From: Pandoraea commovens
GTDB taxonomy: Bacteria; Pseudomonadota; Gammaproteobacteria; Burkholderiales; Burkholderiaceae
Length of the DNA stretch: 64,000 nt
Direction of reading: 5' to 3'
Assembly: GCF_902459615.1 (NCBI RefSeq)
Contig: NZ_CABPSA010000002.1
Coordinates: forward strand, 558,001 to 622,000
Shown here one piece after another: positions 1-11,900 of this stretch (positions are counted from its first letter, which is position 1; each line of letters opens with the position of its first letter). Position numbers and translations under genes: made by a program. Below the pieces are notes generated by a model. That model saw nothing but the letters and a program-made list of their open reading frames with translations. It was not told where the DNA came from and ran no database searches.

Positions 1-787
1 TGGCCACCGGCTGACACAGAATGCGCGCGAACGCGGTGTCCGACACCCGGTCGACCTTCGTGATGCGTGCGACCGGCAGACCGGCGGGGTACACGCCGTC
101 CAGACCGCTGGTGGCGATTTCGTCGCCGACCTTCACGTCGGCCGACAGCGGAATGAAGCGCAGATCGAGCACGTCGCCGCGCAGGCCACCGTAAATCACG
201 CTGTGCACGCCGCTGCGCGTGACCTGCACCGGCACGGCCTGTTCCTTGTCGGTCAGCAGCGTGACTTCGCTTTGCATCAGGAACACGCGCGAGACCTGAC
301 CGAGCAGGCCTTGCTCGGTGACGACCGGTGCGCCGAGCTTGACGCCGTGTTTCGTGCCGCGATCGATGACCACGCGTTGCGTGAACGGATCGCGCGTGTC
401 GTATTCGATTTCTGCCGGGATACTGGGGACGGGCAGACGCTCGCGTAGGGCCAGCATCTGGCGCAGATGTTCATTCTCGGCCACCAGCTGGTTATTGCGC
501 TGTGCCTGGACGGAGAGTTCGAGATTGCGCGCGCGCAGCGTGCCGTTTTCGGTGGTGAGCTGCGATTCGGTCGAGAAGAATCCCGCTACGCCGAGAATGG
601 CGTCGCGCGGCAACAGCATCATGCGTTGCACGGGATAGAGGGCGGTGCCGACGACGCTTCGCACCCGCTCCAGCGTGTTGTAGTGCGAGTCGACCACGAG
701 CAGGCCGATGGCGAGCGCGACGAAACAGATTAGCCGGGCCAACGCCGACGGTCCCTGTTTGAACAGTGGCGGCGGACTGTACTGCAT
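1..787 (-). CDS. mreC: Rod-shape-determining protein MreC (3' part cut by the window edge)
   Basis: MreC is a bitopic inner-membrane protein of the elongasome; it links cytoplasmic MreB filaments to the peptidoglycan synthases. The first 262 residues are visible. There is a short cytoplasmic N-terminus, one membrane segment at about residues 17-34, a coiled coil rich in Glu, Asn and Leu at about 75-112, then the beta-barrel region. The ATG at 787 is the only sensible start, placing the membrane segment close to the N-terminus. It lies 196 bp downstream of mreB on the same strand, the usual mreB-mreC order, and the reading frame continues past base 1. Identification rests on order and domain layout and is strong. 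Confidence 0.93.
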   Translation of the reverse strand, partial: MQYSPPPLFKQGPSALARLICFVALAIGLLVVDSHYNTLERVRSVVGTALYPVQRMMLLPRDAILGVAGFFSTESQLTTENGTLRARNLELSVQAQRNNQLVAENEHLRQMLALRERLPVPSIPAEIEYDTRDPFTQRVVIDRGTKHGVKLGAPVVTEQGLLGQVSRVFLMQSEVTLLTDKEQAVPVQVTRSGVHSVIYGGLRGDVLDLRFIPLSADVKVGDEIATSGLDGVYPAGLPVARITKVDRVSDTAFARILCQPVA

Positions 788-983
788 GGTGGGCCCTTCA
801 GGGAAGCACGCGCAGCGAGACGCTGCGGTGCGCGAGTGGTGTCAGTCGGGCGCGACGAAGCGGCGTGACAAGCGGCATGACGCCTGACTCCGTGCGCGAG
901 ATCTTGCTGCGCGGTCTGTCGTACCGGGCGAGGTGTGTTGGGAAATGTCCCACCGCGCCGGACGACGAACCACGCACGTTGGC

Positions 984-2577
<1,594 letters not shown>

Positions 2578-2877
2578 ATGGCTTTGAATCTCTCAGACGT
2601 CAAACGCATCGCTCACCTCGCGCGTCTCGAGCTGGCCGATGACGAGGCGGCTCACATGGAAAAGGAGCTCAACGGCTTCTTCGCGCTCGTCGAACAGATG
2701 CAGTCGGTCGATACGACGGGCGTCGCACCGCTCGCGCATCCCATCGAACAAATTCAGGAAGTCGCTCAGCGCCTGCGCACCGATGCAGTGACGGAGCTGG
2801 TCGATCGCGAGGCGAATCAGCGTCCGGCACCCGCCGTGCAGGACGGCCTCTATCTGGTGCCGAAGGTCATCGAGTGA
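2578..2877 (+). CDS. gatC: Asp-tRNA(Asn)/Glu-tRNA(Gln) amidotransferase subunit C
   Basis: GatC is the small 99-residue stabilising subunit of the GatCAB amidotransferase, which converts misacylated Glu-tRNA(Gln) and/or Asp-tRNA(Asn) to the correct aminoacyl-tRNA. The N-terminus [19 protein letters not shown] and the C-terminal [13 protein letters not shown] are typical of the family. It wraps around the GatA-GatB interface. It heads gatC-gatA-lipoprotein-gatB, 103 bp before gatA. The start at 2578 is chosen because the family begins at this Met; the upstream in-frame codons are unrelated. Confidence 0.95.
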   Translation: MALNLSDVKRIAHLARLELADDEAAHMEKELNGFFALVEQMQSVDTTGVAPLAHPIEQIQEVAQRLRTDAVTELVDREANQRPAPAVQDGLYLVPKVIE

Positions 2878-2980
2878 GTCCCGCGCGAGACGCGAACGCT
2901 GTCCGATGGGACATGCGCGTCTCATGCACCAGGGGCCTCATGCCTTCCGCCTTCATGCGCTACCCAGTCAAGCCGCCATC

Positions 2981-4471
2981 ATGGAACAAGATCTGATTCA
3001 TTTGCAGGATTTGCGCGCCGCGCTCGACGCCAAGCGCGTCTCGAGCGTTGAGCTGACGCAGCATTATCTGGACCGCATCGCCGGTGCCGCCGATCTGAAC
3101 GCCTTCGTGCATGTCAATGCCGAAACCAGTCTCGCGCAGGCGCGCGCGGCCGACGCCCGCATCGCTGCCGGTGACGGCGCGAACCAGCCGCTGCTGGGCA
3201 TTCCCGTCGCGCACAAGGACGTGTTCGTCACGCGCGGCTGGCACAGCACCGCCGGCTCGCGCATGCTCAAGGGCTACGACAGCCCGTACGACGCCGCTGT
3301 CGTCGAGCGTCTCTCGAACGCGGGCATGGTCACGCTCGGCAAGACCAATATGGATGAGTTCGCCATGGGCTCGTCGAACGAAAATTCCTACTACGGACCG
3401 GTCAGGAACCCGTGGGACAAGCTCGCCGTGCCGGGCGGTTCGTCGGGTGGCTCGGCAGCGGCCGTCGCTGCGCGCCTCGCACCGGCGGCGACCGGCACCG
3501 ACACCGGTGGCTCGATCCGTCAACCGGCCGCGTTCTGCGGCGTGACCGGCATCAAGCCGACGTATGGTCGCGTATCGCGCTACGGCATGATCGCGTTCGC
3601 GTCGTCGCTCGATCAGGGCGGCCCGTTCGGTCACAGCGCGGCGGATTGCGCATGGCTGCTCAACGGCATGGCTGGCTTCGACGCCCGCGATTCGACCAGT
3701 CTCGAACGTGCGGACGAAGACTTCGCGCGCGGTCTGGGCAAGCCCCTGGACGGCGCAACGGCCGACAAGCCGTTGGCCGGTCTGCGCATAGGTCTGCCCG
3801 CCGAATACTTCGGTGACGGTCTGGACGCCGACGTGCGCGAGTCCATCGACAACGCGCTTGCCGAGTTCGAGAAGCTGGGCGCCGTGCGCGTGCCGGTGAC
3901 GCTGCCGAAGACGGAACTCTCGATCCCGGTGTACTACGTGCTCGCCCCGGCAGAAGCGTCGTCCAACCTGTCGCGTTTCGACGGCGTGCGCTTCGGCCAC
4001 CGCGCGGCCGAGTACCGCGATCTGCTCGACATGTACAAGAAGTCGCGTGCCGAGGGTTTCGGCACCGAGGTCAAGCGCCGCATTCTGGTGGGCACGTACG
4101 TGCTCTCGCACGGCTACTACGATGCCTACTATCTGCAAGCGCAGAAGATCCGCCGTCTGATCGCGCAGGACTTCCAGAACGCGTTCGCGCAGTGCGACGT
4201 GATCATGGGGCCGGTCGCGCCGTCCGTGGCGTGGAACCTCGGCGAGAAGAGCGCCGATCCGGTGCAGATGTATCTGGCCGACATCTACACGCTGTCGGTG
4301 AGTCTGGCGGGTCTGCCGGGCATGAGCCTGCCGGTCGGCCCGGGACGCAACGCGCGCCCGGTCGGTCTGCAAATGATCGGCAATTATTTCGACGAAGCCC
4401 GCCTGCTGCAAGTGGCCGACGCGTTCCAGCGCGCGACCGACTGGCACAAGCGCGCTCCGGCGGGCGTCTGA
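2981..4471 (+). CDS. gatA: Asp-tRNA(Asn)/Glu-tRNA(Gln) amidotransferase subunit A
   Basis: GatA is the glutaminase subunit, which releases ammonia from glutamine and channels it to GatB. It is a 496-residue amidase-signature protein. With the ATG at 2981 the Ser-cisSer-Lys triad falls at Lys79 (in PVAHKD), Ser154 (in GGSSGGSA) and Ser178 (in [11 protein letters not shown]), the canonical numbering for this family, which supports that start over the upstream Met at 2906. It is followed at 3 bp by a small lipoprotein gene and then by gatB, so the operon is not the plain gatCAB order. Confidence 0.96.
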   Translation: MEQDLIHLQDLRAALDAKRVSSVELTQHYLDRIAGAADLNAFVHVNAETSLAQARAADARIAAGDGANQPLLGIPVAHKDVFVTRGWHSTAGSRMLKGYDSPYDAAVVERLSNAGMVTLGKTNMDEFAMGSSNENSYYGPVRNPWDKLAVPGGSSGGSAAAVAARLAPAATGTDTGGSIRQPAAFCGVTGIKPTYGRVSRYGMIAFASSLDQGGPFGHSAADCAWLLNGMAGFDARDSTSLERADEDFARGLGKPLDGATADKPLAGLRIGLPAEYFGDGLDADVRESIDNALAEFEKLGAVRVPVTLPKTELSIPVYYVLAPAEASSNLSRFDGVRFGHRAAEYRDLLDMYKKSRAEGFGTEVKRRILVGTYVLSHGYYDAYYLQAQKIRRLIAQDFQNAFAQCDVIMGPVAPSVAWNLGEKSADPVQMYLADIYTLSVSLAGLPGMSLPVGPGRNARPVGLQMIGNYFDEARLLQVADAFQRATDWHKRAPAGV

Positions 4472-4473
4472 TC

Positions 4474-4986
4474 ATGAGCCGCCAGCGCATGCAACGCGAC
4501 ATGACGGCTCCCGCCTCGACCGGCGCACGCACGGCGTCGCGGGTGTCTCGCGGACTGATGCTTGTCGGCATGGTGCTCACACTCGCGTCATGCTCACTGC
4601 CGTTCTCGCGCCCGACGCCCATCGCCTATCGAGAAGTCAACCTCTCGGGTTACTGCTCGCAGACCGACGAAGACGGTTTTCGCGAACAGGCGACGCTCAA
4701 GGTGCAGGGCAACGCGGTGCAGGCGCTGGACTGGCGTCTGTGGGTCGGCAGCCGTGGCAGTTGCCACTTCAATCTGGCGAACTTTCACCAGACGCAGTGG
4801 AAGCCGAGCATCGAGCTGCGCGCGAACAGCGGCAGTTGCAAACTGCTCATCTGGCAGGACCCGGGCAACGTGACGATCGGCCACGCGAACTGCGAGGCGT
4901 ATTGCACGGGCGACGTCTACGACAACGCATGGCCGGTGAGCTTCGATCCGCAGTCGGGCGCGTGCGCACGCGACACGCGTAGATAA
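4474..4986 (+). CDS. Putative Cys-rich lipoprotein inside the gat operon
   Basis: A 170-residue protein with a basic N-terminus, a hydrophobic stretch and a lipobox LASC with the lipid-modified Cys at residue 40. The mature part holds six more Cys (GYCSQ, GSCHF, GSCKL, NCEAYC, GACAR), so periplasmic disulphides are likely. The ATG at 4474 starts 2 nt after the gatA stop, so it is probably translated with gatA. An internal ATG at 4501 would give a more usual signal-peptide length (lipobox Cys at residue 31). I recognise no family by function. Its place between gatA and gatB is unusual, and nothing in the sequence links it to tRNA amidation. Confidence 0.75.
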   Translation: MSRQRMQRDMTAPASTGARTASRVSRGLMLVGMVLTLASCSLPFSRPTPIAYREVNLSGYCSQTDEDGFREQATLKVQGNAVQALDWRLWVGSRGSCHFNLANFHQTQWKPSIELRANSGSCKLLIWQDPGNVTIGHANCEAYCTGDVYDNAWPVSFDPQSGACARDTRR

Positions 4987-5130
4987 GTCCGGGCCAGCGC
5001 TGGCAGGTATCGACAACGTCGACGAACAGGAACAGGCCGCACCGTCACCTCAGGGGAATCTGAGAGACGGGTGGCAGCAAAGGCAGGGCGACATGCGCCG
5101 TGCCGACAAGTTGAGACAAGGGTGAACCTT

Positions 5131-6603
5131 ATGCAATGGGAAGTCGTTATTGGTCTGGAGACGCACACGCAGCTCTCCACCGCTTCCAAGATTTTCTCGG
5201 GCGCATCGACGCAGTTCGGCGCGGCCCCCAATACGCAGGCATGCCCTGTGGATCTGGCGCTGCCGGGCGTGCTGCCGGTGCTCAATCGCGGCGCTGTCGA
5301 GCGTGCGATCGAGTTCGGTCTGGCCATCGGGGCGACGATTGCGCCGCGCAGCATCTTCGCGCGCAAGAATTACTTCTATCCCGATCTGCCCAAAGGCTAT
5401 CAGATCAGCCAGTACGAAATTCCGGTGGTGCAGGGCGGATCGATGAAGATTCAGGTCGAAGCCGACCCGCGCACCGGTCGCGAAGCCTATGAGAAGGTCG
5501 TCACGCTCACGCGTGCTCACCTTGAGGAAGACGCGGGCAAGTCGCTGCACGAAGACTTCGCAGGTATGACCGGTATCGACCTGAACCGTGCTGGCACGCC
5601 GCTGCTCGAAATCGTGACGGAGCCGGAAATGCGCAGTGCGGCCGAAGCCGTGGCGTATGCCAAGGCGCTGCACGGTCTGGTGGTGTGGCTCGGGATCTGC
5701 GACGGCAACATGCAGGAAGGCTCGTTCCGTTGCGACGCCAACGTGTCCGTGCGCCCGGTCGGTCAGAAGGAATTCGGCACGCGCGCCGAAATCAAGAACC
5801 TGAACTCGTTCCGTTTCCTCGAAGAAGCGATTCAGTACGAAGTGCGTCGTCAGATCGAACTGATCGAAGACGGCGGTACGGTGGTGCAGGAAACGCGTCT
5901 GTACGATCCGGACAAGAAGGAAACGCGTTCGATGCGCAGCAAGGAAGACGCGCACGACTATCGTTACTTCCCGGACCCGGACCTGATGCCGCTCGTGATC
6001 GACAGCGAATGGGTCGAGCGCGTGCGTGCGTCGTTGCCGGAACTGCCTGCCGGTATGCAGGCGCGCTTCGTACAAGCGTACGGTCTGTCGGACTACGACG
6101 CTGCTGTGCTCACGCAATCGAAGGCGCAGGCTGCGTACTTCGAGGCGGTGGTCGCCAAGGCTGGCAAGGCAAGCGCCAAACCCGCCGCCAACTGGATCAT
6201 GGGCGAACTGTCGTCGCTGCTGAACCGCGAAGACATCGGCATCGACGTCAGCCCGGTGTCGAGCGCACAACTCGCCGGTCTGCTCGCCCGTATCGCCGAC
6301 AACACGATCTCCAACAAGATCGCCAAGGAAGTCTTCCAACTGATGTGGGAAGAGCGCGCGACCGACGAAGGGGCCGCCGACCGCATCATCGAAGCCAAGG
6401 GCCTCAAGCAGATCACCGACACTGGCGCGATCGAGAAGATCATCGACGAAGTGCTGGCGGCGAATGCCAAGTCCGTCGAGGAGTTCCGTGCGGGCAAGGA
6501 GAAGGCGTTCAACGCGCTGGTCGGCCAGGCGATGAAGGCCACGAAGGGCAAGGCGAACCCGGCGCAAGTCAACGAGCTGCTCAAGAAGAAGCTCGGCGCT
6601 TAA
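5131..6603 (+). CDS. gatB: Asp-tRNA(Asn)/Glu-tRNA(Gln) amidotransferase subunit B
   Basis: GatB is the kinase/transamidase subunit: it phosphorylates the misacylated amino acid with ATP and adds ammonia. It has 490 residues. The N-terminal cradle begins [20 protein letters not shown], followed by the [16 protein letters not shown] motif, and the C-terminal helical/YqeY-like tail ends in a lysine-rich [10 protein letters not shown]. The ATG at 5131 matches the family N-terminus; an upstream Met at 5071 would add 20 non-conserved residues. It lies 144 bp after the lipoprotein gene and is closed by a strong terminator at about 6642-6680. Confidence 0.96.
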   Translation: MQWEVVIGLETHTQLSTASKIFSGASTQFGAAPNTQACPVDLALPGVLPVLNRGAVERAIEFGLAIGATIAPRSIFARKNYFYPDLPKGYQISQYEIPVVQGGSMKIQVEADPRTGREAYEKVVTLTRAHLEEDAGKSLHEDFAGMTGIDLNRAGTPLLEIVTEPEMRSAAEAVAYAKALHGLVVWLGICDGNMQEGSFRCDANVSVRPVGQKEFGTRAEIKNLNSFRFLEEAIQYEVRRQIELIEDGGTVVQETRLYDPDKKETRSMRSKEDAHDYRYFPDPDLMPLVIDSEWVERVRASLPELPAGMQARFVQAYGLSDYDAAVLTQSKAQAAYFEAVVAKAGKASAKPAANWIMGELSSLLNREDIGIDVSPVSSAQLAGLLARIADNTISNKIAKEVFQLMWEERATDEGAADRIIEAKGLKQITDTGAIEKIIDEVLAANAKSVEEFRAGKEKAFNALVGQAMKATKGKANPAQVNELLKKKLGA

Positions 6604-6641
6604 GATGCAGGGACTGACAGGCCGAAAGGCCTGAAGGGAAG

Positions 6642-6680
6642 AAGGGCGCGGTAGCCGGATCGGCACCGCGCCCTTTTTTT
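6642..6680 (+). terminator. Rho-independent terminator after gatB
   Basis: An 11-bp perfect stem, AAGGGCGCGGT (6642-6652) against ACCGCGCCCTT (6665-6675), is followed by a run of seven T. A second small hairpin with a GAAA tetraloop, CAGGCC/GGCCTG at 6618-6633, precedes it. Together they separate the gat operon from ppk2. Confidence 0.9.
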
Positions 6681-6736
6681 ATGGCCCCCGCAATTTGCGC
6701 CATACTGCCAACTAACTTTTCACGCAGGAGTTGGCG

Positions 6737-7543
6737 ATGTTCGAGAAATACCGCGTACCGTTCGGCAAGAAGCTTGACCTCTCAAGCTTCGACCCTGCCG
6801 ACAAGCCGTTCTCCGGCGACAACAAGGACGACGACAAGACGCGCCTGGCCGAGCTGGCGATAAAACTCGACGAATTGCAGACGATCCTGCACGCCAACAG
6901 CAAACATCGTGTCCTGCTGGTGCTTCAGGGGATGGACACCAGCGGCAAGGACGGCACCATTCGCGCGGTGTTCCAGAACGTCGATCCGCTGGGCATCCGC
7001 GTGGCCAACTTCAAATCGCCCACGCCCATCGAACTGGCGCGCGACTTCCTCTGGCGCGTGCACATGGTGGTGCCGGCGGCGGGTGAGCTGGCGATCTTCA
7101 ACCGTAGCCATTACGAAGACGTGCTCATCACGCGGGTGCACGACTGGATCGATGCGGACGAGTGCAAGCGCCGCTACACGCATATCAATAACTTCGAGCA
7201 GCTACTCGTCGACAACAACACGCACATCATCAAGTGCTTCCTGCACATCTCGTCGGAGGAGCAACGCAAGCGGCTTCAGGAACGCATCGACGATCCGAAC
7301 AAGCATTGGAAATTCGAGCTGGGCGACCTCAAGGAACGCAGCTTCTGGCCGCAATACACAAAGGCCTATGAGGCGGCTTTATCGGCGACCTCGACGGAAC
7401 ACGCACCGTGGTATATCGTCCCTTCCGACTCAAAACGCCACCGTAATCTGATGGTGGCAGAGTTGCTGGTGCACGCGCTGAGCGAGCTGAAGCTGACGTA
7501 TCCGCCGGGCAGGCCCGAGTTGACGGGCATGAAGGTGGAGTAG
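6737..7543 (+). CDS. ppk2: PPK2-family polyphosphate:nucleotide phosphotransferase
   Basis: PPK2 enzymes transfer phosphate between polyphosphate and nucleotides, in either direction depending on subclass. This is a single-domain form of 268 residues. It has a Walker A segment LLVLQGMDTSGKDGTIRAVF and the second motif FNRSHYEDVL, with the usual DPNKHWKF and ERSFWPQY region before the C-terminus. The ATG at 6737 is preferred over the TTG at 6731 because the CAGGAG ribosome site ends at 6730. It stands alone between the gatB terminator and the efflux operon. Subclass and preferred nucleotide cannot be fixed by eye. Confidence 0.9.
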   Translation: MFEKYRVPFGKKLDLSSFDPADKPFSGDNKDDDKTRLAELAIKLDELQTILHANSKHRVLLVLQGMDTSGKDGTIRAVFQNVDPLGIRVANFKSPTPIELARDFLWRVHMVVPAAGELAIFNRSHYEDVLITRVHDWIDADECKRRYTHINNFEQLLVDNNTHIIKCFLHISSEEQRKRLQERIDDPNKHWKFELGDLKERSFWPQYTKAYEAALSATSTEHAPWYIVPSDSKRHRNLMVAELLVHALSELKLTYPPGRPELTGMKVE

Positions 7544-7695
7544 TGAGGAAATGCGGCAGTGCAGCGCCGCAGCGAACATAACAACGGACAAGCAGTGAAC
7601 GGCCGCGGTAAGTCACGGCTGTTTTATCAGTAGAAACAGGCGCGACCGGGAGGGCGGGGGCTCGACCGGCGTCGCATGGGGAAACGGGGAAGAAG

Positions 7696-8949
7696 ATGAG
7701 TGACGAGAACGCCCGCCGGCCGTTGCCGGGGGACGCGGCTGCCCACGGGCACGGCGGCCAGCCGGGCAGCGGCGCGAAGGGTACGAAGGGAACAAAGGGT
7801 TCCCGTCGCTGGGTCGTAGGTCTGGTCGCCGTGTCGATCATCGCTGGCGGCGCTACGTGGCTGCGCTCGCGCGGTGCCGAGAAGACCGTGAAGACGGCAG
7901 CTGCACCGTCCGTTACAGCCGCGAGCGTCGAAACGCGCGACGTCCCTGTCCGGCTCATCGCCAACGGCACGGTCACGGCGCGTCAGACCATCGACGTTCG
8001 CCCGCAAATCTCCAGCACCATCCGTCAGGTGCATATCAAGGAAGGCGATTTCGTCAAAGCCGGGCAGCTGCTGTTCTCGCTCGATGCCCGCATGGACGAA
8101 GCGAACCTCAAGAAGGTGCAGGCGCAACTGGCGAAGGACGAAGCCGATCTCGCCAACGCACGCCGCACGCTCGCGCGCACCAAACAACTGATCGCCGAAC
8201 ACTTCGTCTCGCAAAGTGCGCTCGACACGGCGCAAAGCGGTGTGGACAGCCTTACCGCGCAGGTGGCCGCCGACCGGGCGGCGATTGCCGCGAGCCAGGT
8301 GGCGGTCGACTACAACCAGATCCGTGCGGGCATCGATGGCCGCACCGGCGCGATCAACGTGCATCCGGGCAGTCTGGTGACGCCGGGGGGCGCGGCGCTC
8401 GTGAGCATCACCCAGCTCGATCCGATCGACATCAGCTTCACGCTGCCCGAAGGGGCGCTGGCCGAATTGCAGGCAGCGCGTGCGGGCGGCCCGGTCGCCG
8501 TGACAGCCACGCTCGGGACCACGGGCGTGAACGTCACCGGTCAGCTCAGCTTCATCGACAACGCGGTGGATTCGCAGACGGGCACGATTCGCCTGAAGGC
8601 CGCCTACGACAACCGGGACGCGAAGCTGTGGCCCGGCATGTATCTGAACGTCGCGGTCATTGGCCGTGTGCTCAAGCAGGCGAGCGTCGTGCCGCCGCAG
8701 GCGGTGCAGACCGGGCCGGACGGCAAGTTCGTCTACGTGATCGGCGACGACGGTAAGGTCAGCGCCAAGCCGGTCAAGGTCGGCTACGTGGAAGCGAAGC
8801 TCGCGGTCGTCGACGGCGTGCCCGCCGGGGCGAAGGTCGTGCAGGAGGGCGCAGAAAACCTGCGTCCGGGTAATAAGGTGACGATTGTGGCGTCGCGCGA
8901 AGACGGTGCCGGTGTTGGTGCTGGCGGCGGCTCAGGGAAAGCGCCATGA
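7696..8949 (+). CDS. RND efflux periplasmic adaptor (MdtA-like membrane fusion protein)
   Basis: A 417-residue adaptor joining an RND pump to an outer-membrane channel. After a flexible Gly/Ala/His-rich N-terminus there is one membrane anchor or signal segment at about residues 39-55. The lipoyl/barrel-sandwich half (VRPQISSTIRQVHIKEGDFVKAGQLLFSLDA region), the alpha-hairpin (KKVQAQLAKDEADL...) and the beta-barrel (ITQLDPIDISFTLPE) follow, then the membrane-proximal domain with VVPPQAVQTGPDGKFVYV. Gly/Lys-rich GTKGTKG near residue 30 is encoded by an imperfect direct repeat. The stop overlaps the pump start by 4 nt, so the two are translationally coupled. Substrate unknown. Confidence 0.93.
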   Translation: MSDENARRPLPGDAAAHGHGGQPGSGAKGTKGTKGSRRWVVGLVAVSIIAGGATWLRSRGAEKTVKTAAAPSVTAASVETRDVPVRLIANGTVTARQTIDVRPQISSTIRQVHIKEGDFVKAGQLLFSLDARMDEANLKKVQAQLAKDEADLANARRTLARTKQLIAEHFVSQSALDTAQSGVDSLTAQVAADRAAIAASQVAVDYNQIRAGIDGRTGAINVHPGSLVTPGGAALVSITQLDPIDISFTLPEGALAELQAARAGGPVAVTATLGTTGVNVTGQLSFIDNAVDSQTGTIRLKAAYDNRDAKLWPGMYLNVAVIGRVLKQASVVPPQAVQTGPDGKFVYVIGDDGKVSAKPVKVGYVEAKLAVVDGVPAGAKVVQEGAENLRPGNKVTIVASREDGAGVGAGGGSGKAP

Positions 8950-11900
8950 ACCTCTCAGAACTCTGTATCCGCCGGCCGGTCATGACGATCCTGCTGTGCG
9001 TGGCGGCCGTCGTCGCGGGTCTGATCGCATACGGACAGATTCCGATTTCCGCCCTGCCCAGCTACAACTCGCCGGTGATTCAGGTCACGGCCACGCTGCC
9101 GGGCGCGAGTCCGGAGACGATGGCCGCGTCGGTCGCCGCCCCGATGGAAAAGCAGTTCTCGACGATTGCGGGTGTGGCGGTCATCAGTTCGACCAACACG
9201 CAGGGCACCACGTCGATCATCATCGAATTCGACAGCGACCGCGATATCGACGCGGCGGCCGTCGACGTGCAGGCGGCGCTGTTCCGCGCGCAGCGCAAGC
9301 TGCCGGTGGAGATGACGACGCCGCCGTCGTATCGCAAGGTCAATCCGGCCGATGCGCCGATTCTGTTCCTCGCGATGAACTCGCCGTCGATGTCGCTCGC
9401 CGAGCTCGACGACTACGCGGAAAACCTCGTCTCCCCCACGCTCTCTACGCTGCCCGGCGTGGCGCAGGTGCTGATCTTCGGCCAGAAGCGCTTCGCTGTA
9501 CGCGTGAAGGCCCGCCCGGACGCGCTCGCCGCACGCAAGCTCACGCTCGACGACGTGGCACGCGCACTCGCCTCGGCCAACGCGAACAGCCCGGTGGGTA
9601 CGCTCGACGGCAGCCGTCAGACGCTGACCATCGAGGCCAACCGTCAGATGACGAAGGCCGACCAGTTCGCGAACCTCATCATCGCCAGCGTCAACGGCAG
9701 CCCCGTGTATCTGCGCGACGTGGCCGATGTGCAGGACAGCGTCGAATCGGTGAAGACAGGCAGTTGGGTCAACGGCGAGCGCTCTATCGTGCTCGCGGTG
9801 CTGCGTCAGCCCAATGCGAACACCGTGGCGACGGTCGATCAGGTGAAGGCGGCGCTGCCGCGTCTGGCCGAACAGATGCCGCAGTCGATTCAGGTCAAGC
9901 TGCTCAACGACCGCTCGGTGTCGATTCGCGAGTCCATCGACGACGTGCAGTTCACGCTCGCGCTCACGGTGATTCTCGTGACGCTCGTGATCTTCCTGTT
10001 CCTGCGCCGTCTGGCCGCCACGCTCATTCCGGTGATGTCGCTGCCGGTGTCGCTGATCGGCACCGTCGCGCTGATGAAGGGCATGGGCTACTCGATCGAC
10101 AACATCTCGCTGCTGGGCATCACGCTTGCCGTGGGTCTGGTGGTCGACGACGCCATCGTCATGCTCGAGAACATCGTGCGGCATATCGAGAACGGCGTGC
10201 CGCCGTTGCGCGCCGCGCTCGTCGGTTCGCGCGAAATGGGCTTCACGATTCTCTCGATCTCGATTTCGCTGGTGGCGGTGTTCATCCCCATCTTCTTCAT
10301 GCCGGGCGTGATCGGGCTGATGTTCCATGAGTTCGCGGTGGTCGTGTCGCTGGCGATTCTGGTGTCCGCGGCGGTGTCGCTCACGCTGATTCCGATGTTG
10401 TGCAGCCGCTATCTCAAGCACGAGCAGGACGAAGGCCTCGGCCTGCGCGCCACGCAGTGGTTCGAGGACGGCTTCGTCTCGGTGCAGGATGCCTACGTGC
10501 GCAGCGTCGATTGGTGCCTCGCGCATCGCAAGTGGGTGATCGGCGCGGCGGGGGCCACGTTCATTGCAACAGGTGTGCTGTTCGCCACGATCCCAAAGGG
10601 CTTCTTCCCGAGTGAAGACATCGGGCAGGTGCAGGTGACGGCCGAAGGCGCGCAGGACATTTCGTTCACGGCGATGTCGGCGCTGCTGCGTCAGGCGGGC
10701 GACATCATCCGTGCAAATCCGGCGGTGGGGACCGTGATCGTGTCGGCCAACGACAGCAATCAGGGCCGCATGTTCATCAACCTGAAACCGCACGGCGAGC
10801 GACCGCACATGAGCGAAGTGCTCGAAGAATTGCGGCGCGACGTCAAACAGGTGCCGGGCCTGAACGTCTACTTCAATCCGGTGCAGAACCTGCAACTGGG
10901 CGGCAAGCAGAGCAAGAGCCGCTATCAGTATGTGATGCAGAGCGTGAAGCCGGGCGAGATGCAGTTGTGGTCCGACCGGCTGATGAACCTCATGCGTGCC
11001 GATGCGATCTTCCGCGACGTGACGACGGACGCACAGATGAAGGGCTTGCAGGCGCAACTGACCATCGACCGCGACAAGGCGAACACGCTGGGTGTCGCCA
11101 TCGGCGATATTCGCAGCGCGCTTTACAGCGCGTTCGGCGAGCGTCAGGTGTCGACGATCTACACGCCGAGCGACAGCTATCAGGTGATTCTTCAGGCGGA
11201 CGACAACGACCGCCGCGACGAAGGCGCGTTCGACAAGATCTACGTGCGCGGGAAGGGCGGTGCGCTGGTGCCGCTCTCGGCCGTGGCGACCGTCGAGCGC
11301 AAGATGGGGCCGGTGTCGGTCAACCATCAGGGCCAGTTGCAGGCCGTTACGCTGTCGTTCAACCTTGCGCCGGGCGCAGCGCTGGGCGACGCGTCGAAGA
11401 AGATCGTGGGCTTCCAGCAGCAGTTGGGCTTCCCGCCAAGCATCATCACAAGCTGGGGCGGCGATGCGGCCGCGTTCCAGAAGTCGCAATCGAGTCAGGT
11501 GGTGCTGCTGGTTGGCGCGTTGCTGGTGATCTACGTGCTGCTCGGCGTGCTGTACGAGAGCTACATCCATCCGATCACGATTCTGGCCGGTCTGCCGTCG
11601 GCGGCGGTCGGCGCGTTGATCACGCTGCGTCTGTTCGGCATGGACCTGTCGCTCATCGCGGTGATCGGCATTCTGATGCTGATCGGTATCGTGAAGAAGA
11701 ACGCCATCATGATGATCGACTTCGCGCTCGACGCGCAGCGCAATGGCGGCATGACGCCGCTTGAGGCGATTCGTCAGGCCTGTGCGCTGCGTTTTCGTCC
11801 GATCATGATGACGACGCTGGCGGCGCTCATGGGCGCGTTGCCGATTGCGCTGGGGCTGGGGGCGGGGGCGGAGCTGCGCCAGCCGCTCGGTCTGGCTGTG

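Noticed and set aside
5050-6666. A 538-codon minus-strand frame opposite gatB
   Set aside because: Antisense artefact; the translation is low-complexity and gatB is certain.
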